A stretch of DNA of 64,000 nt from CBDFKU01 sp965248975 (GTDB lineage Bacteria; Chloroflexota; Dehalococcoidia; Lucifugimonadales; JAGWBF01). The stretch covers positions 124,001 through 188,000 of the forward strand of contig CBDFKU010000015.1 in NCBI GenBank assembly GCA_965248975.1, in the 5' to 3' direction. The position numbers and the translations under genes were made by a program. Position 1 is the stretch's first letter. Each line of letters opens with the position of its first letter. A model generated the notes under the pieces. That model saw only the letters and a program-made list of their open reading frames with translations. It searched no databases and had not been told where the DNA came from. Positions 34,619 through 42,115 of the stretch are shown here, piece by piece.

Positions 34619-35056
34619 TCATCTGTCCAGGGGCCGTTCCTGGGGCGATCCGTAGCCGCTCAGCCCCTCCTCCGATGCGAATCCCACGGTTGTCCCTTCC
34701 GCACTCGAGTTCACCGTCTCCGCGTGATGGGTGGGGAATATGAACAGCAACCGGGCGGGCTGATCGTAACGATTTACGAAACCGTGCACCGATCCCGCGG
34801 GGGCCAGCACCGTCTGGCCCGGGCCGATGGTCATGCGCTCCGATCCCACCAGGGCGTCCAGCTTCCCCTCCAGGATGATCATCGCCTCTTCGGTATTGGG
34901 ATGAATGTGCCTGGGGAGCCGGGTGTTGGGCTGGACCGTGACCTCGCCGATCCTCAAGGCGTGGCTGCCCTGGGGGACGTCCACCATGTCCAGCACTTCC
35001 AAGCCCGGTGAGGGTCCCTCACGCGCGGTAAGGTCCTGTCGTTTGATGATAGGCAC
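34619..35056 (-). CDS. Cupin domain protein
   Basis: A 145-residue single cupin starting at GTG after AAGGAGGTGG. The two cupin motifs are visible: PRHIHPNTEEAMIILEGKL with His, His and Glu, and GSVHGFVNRYDQPARLLFI with His. Such proteins bind a metal ion and act as isomerases, dioxygenases or sensors. Its position between the deacetylases and the deacylase suggests the same pathway. Confidence 0.8.
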   Translation of the reverse strand: MPIIKRQDLTAREGPSPGLEVLDMVDVPQGSHALRIGEVTVQPNTRLPRHIHPNTEEAMIILEGKLDALVGSERMTIGPGQTVLAPAGSVHGFVNRYDQPARLLFIFPTHHAETVNSSAEGTTVGFASEEGLSGYGSPQERPLDR

Positions 35057-35107
35057 CTCTCCACCTCCTTCTCAGAGCTGGCTCAGAGCCGGTCTGGAAA
35101 CCTTCCG

Positions 35108-36022
35108 TTATGCGGCAGGCGGGTTGTTCCGATAGTGGTCCACTATCTGCGAGCCCGTGGCGGCCCACACACCCTGGCGACTCATCATATGCCCCAGGAC
35201 GTCATCGAGAGCGCCGATGCGGAAGGGCTGTCCGATGAGCCATGGGTGCAGGTTCAGCACCAGGAGCCGGCCGCTTTGGGATCCCTCGCCATACATGACA
35301 TCGAAGGCCTCCTGCACCATTTGGCCGTACCTGTCGTAGGCCATGTGGCGGCCGACCATCGCGTCCACGTCATCCAGCTCTACCAGGATGGGCAGGGCAT
35401 GCAGCTCGCCCTGGCCAGTCTTCATCGCATACGGCTGCTCGTCGTTCATCCAGTCGCATACGTACCGTATCCCGGCCTGGGCCAGAAGCTGGGGCGTCCT
35501 GGGGGACTCGCCGCCCTGGGGGCCCAGCCAGCCCATGGGAGCCGAGCCGACGACGGCCTTGAGGCGGTCGACGGACGATTTGATGTAGTCGCGCTCTTCC
35601 TGCTCCGACATGGCTCCGGTGATCATTCGGCCACCGGAGATGCCGTGGCACAAGAACTCGCCGCCGCTTTTGCGGCACCGCTCAACCAGGTACGGGTAGT
35701 TCTCGGCGGTTACGGCATCCATGGCGATGGTGGGCGTGATGCCGTGCTTCTCCAGCACGTCCAGGACTCGGAAGATTCCCACGCGGTGGCCGTACTGCCG
35801 GTGAGAGAAGCGCATGTAGTCGGGGAAGGGGCGGGAGCCCAGCCCGCCGGGCAGGGTGTTGGCTTGCGGGCCCTCGCTGGGGTTCCACTCCATTTGCTCC
35901 AGGTTCACGATGACGCAAACGGCGACCCTGGCGCTGCCAGGCCATCGAAGAACTCCCCGCTTGACCCAAGCAGACCAATCGTAGTGTTCGTGGTCCATGC
36001 CGAATCCGCGCTGCCCGGGCAT
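35108..36022 (-). CDS. Polysaccharide deacetylase-fold protein (PuuE-like), paralogue 1
   Basis: A 304-residue NodB-fold protein. The metal-binding TFDDG motif is absent; the matching position reads VNLEQMEWNP, and the second motif is CHGISGGRM with only one His. This is the pattern of PuuE-type amidohydrolases, which are metal-independent relatives (known for allantoinase). It is tandem with a paralogue 39 bp upstream. GGAGG lies before the start. The substrate is probably a cyclic or linear amide and is not identified. Confidence 0.75.
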   Translation of the reverse strand: MPGQRGFGMDHEHYDWSAWVKRGVLRWPGSARVAVCVIVNLEQMEWNPSEGPQANTLPGGLGSRPFPDYMRFSHRQYGHRVGIFRVLDVLEKHGITPTIAMDAVTAENYPYLVERCRKSGGEFLCHGISGGRMITGAMSEQEERDYIKSSVDRLKAVVGSAPMGWLGPQGGESPRTPQLLAQAGIRYVCDWMNDEQPYAMKTGQGELHALPILVELDDVDAMVGRHMAYDRYGQMVQEAFDVMYGEGSQSGRLLVLNLHPWLIGQPFRIGALDDVLGHMMSRQGVWAATGSQIVDHYRNNPPAA

Positions 36023-36061
36023 AGGCTGCCTCCTTCGATATACTGCGCCTGCTACGAGTTG

Positions 36062-36973
36062 CTACGCGTTGAACTGCTTGGCGTGGGCCACAGCCTGATC
36101 GTAGTAGTTGGCGATGTAGTGATCGGCGATCTCGTCGGCAGTGGCTACCCATACTCCATCATGAGACACGATGTGGCCCAGGAGGTCGTCCAGGTACTTG
36201 ATGCGATGGGGTTGGCCGATCAGGTATGGATGGAGGGCGATGCACATAGAACGCCCGCTCTCCGCGCCTTCCTGGTACAGACGGTCGAACTGGGCCTTAC
36301 AGATCTTGGAGAAGTAGTCCCCCTCAAAATTCCTGAAAATGGGCACGTCGTTAAGCTCGATGGAGTAGGGTACGGAGACCATCTTCCCGGAGCGCACCTT
36401 AATGGGAACGGGCTGGTCGTCGTGCATCCAGTCGGCGTGGTATATAAGCCCCGCCTCGGCCATCAGGTCCGGCGTGCGCTCGGTCCCTGAGATGGCGGGC
36501 CCGAGCATTCCCTTGAGCTGCTTGCCCGTGTGTCGTTTGATGGTATCTATGGTGTCCCTGTAGAACTCCCTCTCCTGCTCCTCGGAGTACTCGTAAAGGT
36601 ACTGGGTGTTGTAGATGCCGTGGCTCATGAAGTCCCAGTCCCGCTGCACCATGGCCTCGGCGACCTCGGGGAAGTGCTCCAGCACCGCGACGTTCAGGGA
36701 CACGCCGCACTTGATGTTGTACTTGTCCATGACTTCCGTCATGCGCCAGAAGCCGACTCGGTTGCCGTAGTCCCTGTAGGAATACTGCTGGATGTCGGGG
36801 AAGGGGTACGGGGTGCGGGGCCAGGGGTTTCGGGCCCCGTCGGGATCCGGCATATACTCGTAGTGCTCAACGTTGGGTGCCACCCACACGGCAATACGAG
36901 CTCCGCCGGGCCACTTGATGGGGGGACGCTCGATGATGGGGCTGTAGTCCACTCGGTCCGGGGCCAGAGGCAT
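36062..36973 (-). CDS. Polysaccharide deacetylase-fold protein (PuuE-like), paralogue 2
   Basis: A 303-residue paralogue of the next gene with the same deviations: PNVEHYEYMPDP in place of the catalytic aspartates and MSHGIYNTQY in place of the double-His motif. The closing region IALHPYLIGQPHRIKYLDDLL is shared with paralogue 1. CAGGAGGTG precedes the ATG. It leads the minus-strand cluster that continues to the D-aminoacylase. Confidence 0.75.
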   Translation of the reverse strand: MPLAPDRVDYSPIIERPPIKWPGGARIAVWVAPNVEHYEYMPDPDGARNPWPRTPYPFPDIQQYSYRDYGNRVGFWRMTEVMDKYNIKCGVSLNVAVLEHFPEVAEAMVQRDWDFMSHGIYNTQYLYEYSEEQEREFYRDTIDTIKRHTGKQLKGMLGPAISGTERTPDLMAEAGLIYHADWMHDDQPVPIKVRSGKMVSVPYSIELNDVPIFRNFEGDYFSKICKAQFDRLYQEGAESGRSMCIALHPYLIGQPHRIKYLDDLLGHIVSHDGVWVATADEIADHYIANYYDQAVAHAKQFNA

Positions 36974-37207
36974 GGAGACACCTCCTGGGGAATGGTCTGC
37001 GGTGCGACCCGGCAGCGGGAAGGGGTGTCGTCGTGGGGACCGCCGCCAACAGAGGTAGAATACATTCGGCCCCGATGCGTGTCAACCCTAAGGACTCCAC
37101 GCCCGGCCGTCGTTGACCGGGGCGCGCCTCTCTCCTATAATCGCGAAAATACCAGCAATTCCGCTGATAACGCCCTTTTTCGTAAGGTTATGCTTAGGAG
37201 GTAACTC

Positions 37208-37418
37208 ATGAAGGCAGCGGTGCTCAGAGAGATCGGAAGTCCCCTGGAGATCGAAGAGGTCCAGGTCGACCGGCCCGGGCCCAGAGAAGTGCTGATCCGC
37301 ACCGGGGCCACCGGTGTATGCCATAGTGACCTTCACTTCATCGAAGGCAAGTACCGCACCCAGTTTCCCATTATCCTGGGCCACGAAGCCGCCGGTACGG
37401 TGGAAGCGGTCGCAGACC
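37208..37418 (+). pseudogene. Zinc-dependent alcohol dehydrogenase, 5' fragment
   Basis: The first 70 codons of a medium-chain Zn-alcohol dehydrogenase (MKAAVLREIGSPLEIEEV, catalytic Zn ligands in GVCHSD and GHEAAG). It is cut at VEAVAD by the insertion sequence. Joining 37418 to 39168 restores one frame of 360 codons. TAGGAGGT lies before the ATG, so the fragment may still be translated. Confidence 0.9.
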
Positions 37419-39167
37419 AGGGGAGGCTGTCTCAGAAGTCAGGGACCTGGTGAATGAACCCGTGTTAGGTGTACCTTAGAGGCGACATCAACGAAGGAGA
37501 GATGGAGATGCCGCTTCGAGATATGGACCGCGATCAGATGTGGCTGCTGCCGCCTTCTCTTGACGAACTGTTGCCGTTAGACCATCCAGCCCGATTCGTG
37601 GCCGAGTTTCTGGACGCACTGGATAGGGAAGGCTGGGCTGAGCTCGGCGTGGAGATAGACGGCGACCCGATGGGAGCGCCGGCCTACCATCCTCGTGCGT
37701 TGCTAAGCGTGTGGTTGTACGGCTTCATGACCGGGATGCGCTCCTGTCGCAAGTTGGAGGCGGCCTGCCGCGACCAGATACCGTACCTGTGGCTGACTGG
37801 GTGGCAGCATCCCGACCACAACACCCTGTGGCGGTTCTACAGGGATCATCGCCGAGCCATGAGGAAGCTGTTCGAGCGCACAGTGCGCACGGCGGTAACT
37901 ATGAAACTGGTGGACCTGGCGGTTCAGGCGGTTGACGGAACTAAGGTGGGTGCCAATGCGGCCAGAGATAGGACCTACAATGCCGAGGAGTTGGGCCGGT
38001 TATTGAACAGGGTGGGGAAGGCGATAGCCGACCTTGAAGATCAGAACGAAGGAGGTGAGGATACCCCTGCCTTACATCTGCCGGAGGAGTTAGCCAACAA
38101 GAGAGTGCTGAGGGAGCAGATTCGTCATGCGATGGACGAGTTGGCTTCTGAGCAGAATCGCAAGCGCATCAACCTGACCGATTGGGACGCAAGACTTATG
38201 AAGACCCGTCAGGGATTCGTGCCCAGCTACAACGCCCAGGCTATGGTTTCACCGCTGGCATCAGGCGGAAAGACGACCGGCATGCTGCTGACCGCCGTGG
38301 ACGTTGTGGATCAAACCAATGACGCCTTCCAGTTGACTCCGATGATGGAACAGGCAGAGGGTGTTACAGGAGCCAGGTCCCCGTTGACGTTGGCTGACGC
38401 CGGCTATTGTGGAGGCGGGCACCTGGAGGCGAGTCACCGTAAAGGTCAGCAAGTGGCAATGCCGGATATGGCCCGACCTCTGGACAACCCCTATCATAAG
38501 GACCGATTCACCTATGACGAGGATAACGACAGCTACATCTGTCCTCAGGGAAAGAGATTGCGCTTCTCCAGTTCGTCGACAAACAAAGGAATGCCGGTCC
38601 GGGTATACCGACCAGTCTCTGTCTCCGCCTGCCGCAACTGCCCCGCTTTTGGAGTCTGCACCAGGGACTACCAACGGGGACGCAAACTAGAAATCGGACC
38701 ATACGACCGTGCACTGCGGGATCACAGAGAATGGATGTCTACCGAGGCAGCCAGGACGGCTTACAATCTGAGAAAGCAGTTGATCGAACCCGTCTTCGGA
38801 ATCTTTAAGGAGCAACTGAGGGCACGGAGGTTCCTGTTGCGTGGCCTTGCCAACGTGAAGGCCGAATGGACGGTGCTTGCTATCGCCTTCAACCTCCGCA
38901 CCCTCTGGAAGGCGTGGAGACCCCGAGCCTCCCTCTCCACTCAAGTATCCACGGCCTAGAGCCTCTCCCCACTCTCTGACAGCAACTGCTGTCACTACAG
39001 CAACCCTCACCCTTCAATCCAGCATTCCCCTAGCACTTCCCAGCCAGGGTCGTAAAGCAAACCCTGGTCAAAGCGACATCTCCATCTCTTCGTTGATGTC
39101 ACCTCGGAAACACACCTAACGACCTAACGCGGTTCTATTCACCACTTCCCACTTGTGGGACAGGCTC
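37419..39167 (+). mobile_element. IS1182-type insertion sequence, copy 1
   Basis: A 1749-bp insertion with one transposase gene. Imperfect terminal inverted repeats are visible: GAGGCTGTCTCAGAAGT at 37423 and, reversed, GAGCCTGTCCCACAAGT ending at 39167; similarity between the two ends continues for roughly 100 bp inward. Four extra bases (AGGG) precede the left repeat in both copies. The disrupted gene can be rejoined exactly in frame, so no target duplication is apparent. Confidence 0.9.
37502..38959 (+). CDS. IS1182 family transposase, copy 1
   Basis: A 485-residue DDE transposase with a DUF772-type N-terminus (LLPPSLDELLPLDHPARFV) and a DDE_Tnp_1_6-type C-terminal part. The probable catalytic residues are Asp in AVDGTKVGANA, Asp in LADAGYCGG and Glu in IEPVFGIFKEQ; a CPQGKR...CRNCPAFGVC zinc-type cluster lies between the last two. 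AAGGAG precedes the ATG at 37502. It is identical in protein sequence to copy 2. Confidence 0.93.
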   Translation: MEMPLRDMDRDQMWLLPPSLDELLPLDHPARFVAEFLDALDREGWAELGVEIDGDPMGAPAYHPRALLSVWLYGFMTGMRSCRKLEAACRDQIPYLWLTGWQHPDHNTLWRFYRDHRRAMRKLFERTVRTAVTMKLVDLAVQAVDGTKVGANAARDRTYNAEELGRLLNRVGKAIADLEDQNEGGEDTPALHLPEELANKRVLREQIRHAMDELASEQNRKRINLTDWDARLMKTRQGFVPSYNAQAMVSPLASGGKTTGMLLTAVDVVDQTNDAFQLTPMMEQAEGVTGARSPLTLADAGYCGGGHLEASHRKGQQVAMPDMARPLDNPYHKDRFTYDEDNDSYICPQGKRLRFSSSSTNKGMPVRVYRPVSVSACRNCPAFGVCTRDYQRGRKLEIGPYDRALRDHREWMSTEAARTAYNLRKQLIEPVFGIFKEQLRARRFLLRGLANVKAEWTVLAIAFNLRTLWKAWRPRASLSTQVSTA

Positions 39168-40039
39168 GGGTGTCCTACGTGAAGCCGGGAGATAGGGTCA
39201 TCACCTGCCTCTCGGTGTTCTGCGGGCACTGTGAAGCCTGCCTGACCGGACGGCCAGTGCTCTGCACCCAGACCGACGTAGTCCGCGCCCAGGGAGAGAC
39301 GCCCCGGCTGAGCCAGGGAGGAGAGTCCATCAATCAGTTCGCCCACGTCTCCTCCTTCGCCGAGCAGATGCTGGTACATGAGCATGCCGTTGTAAAGGTG
39401 GACGACGACGTGCCGCTGGACCGGCTAGCGCTGATCGGGTGCGGCGTCACCACCGGAATGGGCGCCGTGTTCAACACCGCCAGAGTAGAGCCCGGCTCCA
39501 CCGTGGCGGTGATCGGCTGCGGCGGTGTGGGCCTGAATTGCGTCCAGGGGGCGGCCATAGCCGGAGCCCTCCGAGTCATCGCCATAGATACCGTCGAGAC
39601 CAAGCTGGCAATGGCCCGGGAGTTCGGCGCCACCGACGTGGTGGACGCGTCCAGCGGTGAAGTGTGGAAAAGGGTGCGGGACATGACCGGCGGAGGCGTC
39701 GACTACTCCTTCGAGGCCATCGGCACCAAGGAAACGGCGGAAGAGTCCTTCCGCATGCTGGGTTGGGGCGGCACCGCCACCATAATCGGGATGATCCCTC
39801 AGGGCACCAAAATCGAGATCGAGGGTTCCTCGCTGTTGCGGGAGCGCAGGATCCAGGGGAGTAGCATGGGCTCCACCAGATTCCGTGTGGACATGCCCCG
39901 CTACGTGGAGTACTACCGGCAGGGCCGCCTCAAGCTGGACGAGTTGGTGTCCCAGAGGCTGAAGCTGGAGCAGATCAACGAGGCCTTCGAGGACATGAAG
40001 CGGGGCCACGTGGCCAGGAGCGTCGTCACCTTCGACTAG
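39168..40039 (+). pseudogene. Zinc-dependent alcohol dehydrogenase, 3' fragment
   Basis: The remaining 290 codons: VSYVKPGDRVITC, the structural zinc cysteines in CGHCEACLTGRPVLC, and the Rossmann motif GCGGVGLNCVQGA. The frame has no further damage, which indicates a recent insertion. The intact enzyme would be a class III or NDMA-dependent-like alcohol/formaldehyde dehydrogenase. Confidence 0.9.
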
Positions 40040-40054
40040 TGCCACCGTCGAACC

Positions 40055-40085
40055 CTCAACCCCGGCCCCTCTCCCATGGGGAGAG
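40055..40085. repeat. Intergenic GGAGAG/CTCTCC palindrome
   Basis: CCCCTCTCCCATGGGGAGAG forms a short stem-loop in the gap after the dehydrogenase fragment. It resembles the CTCTCCC-type intergenic repeats common in these genomes; a related CTCTCCC occurs at 31789-31795. Confidence 0.4.
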
Positions 40086-40167
40086 AGGTTGCCTCCGGTC
40101 GGGACTGAGGTGAAAGATCACCCAAATTTCGTGCTCGTTACGTGCGGTGTGAAACCCCCACTTGTGG

Positions 40168-40173
40168 TAAAAT
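40168..40173 (+). promoter_or_regulatory. Possible -10 box of a leaderless gene
   Basis: TAAAAT ends six bases before the ATG at 40180, with no Shine-Dalgarno sequence between. This is the spacing expected when transcription starts at the A of the start codon. No good -35 was found. Confidence 0.35.
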
Positions 40174-40179
40174 ACTCCC

Positions 40180-40590
40180 ATGGAGGAGAACAACCCACTA
40201 CACTGGGACAGGCATAAGGCTGCCTTCAATTTCCCGCTGCTGGCCGGTTTGGCGCTGGCGGTAATCAGTCTGCTGTCCGGCGGGGACAGCGCAATCTTAT
40301 TCGTGATCATAGGACTGGCCCTGGCCGCCTACGGATGGTTCACGCAGCCTTCCCAGTATGTGGTCTATGCCGACAGGCTGGTGGTGACCTACGGCAAGCC
40401 CCGAGTGCGCCACATCCCCTTTCAAGAAGTGGACCAGGTGGAGCTCCTGAAGATCGCCATCGGCGACAGGCTGCTGGTGCGCCTCAAGACGGGGAGGCGG
40501 ATGTTCCTCCAGCCCCGGGACCTGAACGAGTTCCAACTCAGGTTCGCCGGTGCCTTGGACTCATACCGCGGACAGCACCAGGAAGAGTAG
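40180..40590 (+). CDS. Membrane protein with bacterial PH-like domain
   Basis: A 136-residue protein with two transmembrane helices (about 19-37 and 41-60) followed by a beta-rich domain, SQYVVYADRLVVTYGKPRVRHIPFQEVDQVELL, that matches the bacterial PH/YcxB-like pattern. Such proteins are common but poorly understood envelope proteins. It is convergent with the next gene and has no visible ribosome site, only a -10-like box. Confidence 0.55.
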   Translation: MEENNPLHWDRHKAAFNFPLLAGLALAVISLLSGGDSAILFVIIGLALAAYGWFTQPSQYVVYADRLVVTYGKPRVRHIPFQEVDQVELLKIAIGDRLLVRLKTGRRMFLQPRDLNEFQLRFAGALDSYRGQHQEE

Positions 40591-40626
40591 ACCCGCCGTT
40601 ACCGGAAACTCGACCCAGGCCGGTTT

Positions 40627-40938
40627 CTACAACTGATTCCCGCAACTTCGACAGAACCTGCTCCCACCATCGTTTTCTCCCCCACAGCTGCTGCAGTACC
40701 GCACCGAGCCACTGGTCCCGAATTCATCGCCACCCCTCAATGGGCGGTCCTCTCGTGACGTCATCCTCTCCTCTATCGGCCACCGGGAAAAGGCGAAGAC
40801 GAACAGGATTACCAAGCCGACGACCGGGATGATCCACAGCAGTGCCACCCATGGAGCCCAACCGACCCTCCTGAAGATGCGCCACCAGGCAACTATCTGC
40901 ACTATGGCGATGATGATATAGACGATTATGAAGGGCAC
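40627..40938 (-). CDS. Small membrane protein with C-terminal zinc ribbon
   Basis: A 103-residue protein with two hydrophobic helices (residues 3-20 and 28-50) of the PLD-nuclease-N/DUF-type small membrane pattern and a C-terminal zinc ribbon YCSSCG...FCRSCG. The ribbon faces the cytoplasm if the topology is even. Its start coincides with the end of the upstream gene at 40938, so the two are co-translated. Both genes share the CxxCG ribbon, suggesting a common partner. Confidence 0.6.
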   Translation of the reverse strand: MPFIIVYIIIAIVQIVAWWRIFRRVGWAPWVALLWIIPVVGLVILFVFAFSRWPIEERMTSREDRPLRGGDEFGTSGSVRYCSSCGGENDGGSRFCRSCGNQL

Positions 40939-41915
40939 TACGTCCCCTCCTCTTCACCAACCTCCCGGGCCATCGCTTCCAGTGTGTAGCCCTCTTTACG
41001 CACCCGCAGGTCGATGTAGACCACGGTGGCCCCGATGTAGCCTACCGGCGCTACGATGGCCCCTCCGACGGCGAAGAGAACGCTGCCGGCCTCCGCGTTG
41101 GCGGCTTGCGCGATGGACCCCGGTATGCTGGCCACCAACCCCAGGATTGCCAGGATGACAAAGTAGACCACCCCGATGCCGAACACCCTCCACCAGCTCC
41201 CCTTGACGAGGGCACGACTCCGAGCCAGCGGCTGGAGGGGACCCCGCCTACCCTCGAACACCACCGTCGGCACGTAGAAATACCAGGCCACCAGCAAATA
41301 AAAGAACAGAACGATTCCCACGACGATCACGCCCAGCACCACCGAGACGGCCAGTGCAATCAACACTACGATAGCGCACCCTACGAGAGACATGGCCACG
41401 TTCACCGCACGACCATAGCACTCGCTCAAGCGAGCCTGCTTCCCCAGGTAATGGAAGGCCACAGCCACCGCCGCCGCGCCCGCCGCGATTATATATACGA
41501 CAATGCCGATGACCAGGAAGACCGTGTTGGCCGCAATCCCTGGAAGCAGACTCCCGATGAATACAGGCACCTGGCTTATTAGGGCGATTCGGAAAAAGAG
41601 CCCGAAGTTCCTTCCATAAATGTGGAAGGTCTCGTTCAGTAGCTCCCCCAGGTCCCTGGGCCGCAGGTCGCCGGCGGTTCGTTCGGGGAAGCCCTCGCGG
41701 CGGAGGTGTGGCGGCTGGGGCGGCGGAGACACTGGTCCATGGGTGGGCGTCCCGCACCTGATGCAGGCGGTGGCGTCGGCCGAGTTCTCACTGCCGCAGG
41801 CGGCGCAGTATATTACCGGTCCGGTACCCTCTTCTTCTGGCTGTAGAGGTACGCCGCAGCTCCCGCAATAGCTGGCCCCGGCCGGGTTCTCGGTTCCACA
41901 AGTTGGGCAGGTCAT
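40938..41915 (-). CDS. Zinc-ribbon multi-pass membrane protein
   Basis: A 325-residue protein. The start at 41915 is preferred because the sequence begins directly with a double zinc ribbon (MTCPTCGTENPAGASYCGSCG, then YCAACGSENSADATACIRCG). A Pro-rich linker leads to about six transmembrane helices from residue 90 on, in a pattern similar to GPDPase-type or DUF7544-type membrane domains. The function is unknown; it may be an envelope regulator. An adjacent small gene carries a similar ribbon. Confidence 0.6.
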   Translation of the reverse strand: MTCPTCGTENPAGASYCGSCGVPLQPEEEGTGPVIYCAACGSENSADATACIRCGTPTHGPVSPPPQPPHLRREGFPERTAGDLRPRDLGELLNETFHIYGRNFGLFFRIALISQVPVFIGSLLPGIAANTVFLVIGIVVYIIAAGAAAVAVAFHYLGKQARLSECYGRAVNVAMSLVGCAIVVLIALAVSVVLGVIVVGIVLFFYLLVAWYFYVPTVVFEGRRGPLQPLARSRALVKGSWWRVFGIGVVYFVILAILGLVASIPGSIAQAANAEAGSVLFAVGGAIVAPVGYIGATVVYIDLRVRKEGYTLEAMAREVGEEEGT

Positions 41916-42049
41916 TGTACGCCCCTTTCGGGAGTTAACCGGCGGCAGACCGGTATCTAGCCGGAGGCAGTCGGCCATTGCCAGCCCAAAGTTTACACTC
42001 GCCACCGACACCAGGCAACCAACTCCATCGCCATCCAGCCGTTGTAGGC

Positions 42050-42055
42050 TATAAT
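42050..42055 (+). promoter_or_regulatory. -10 box of the Lon-type protease gene
   Basis: A perfect TATAAT lies 60 bp before the ATG at 42116, with the Shine-Dalgarno GGGAGG at 42100. The -35 region is weak. Confidence 0.45.
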
Positions 42056-42115
42056 GGATATTGGTGGATGGCCTGGATCAGGGATCCGCGCCAATCGCCG
42101 GGAGGTAGGTGAAAC

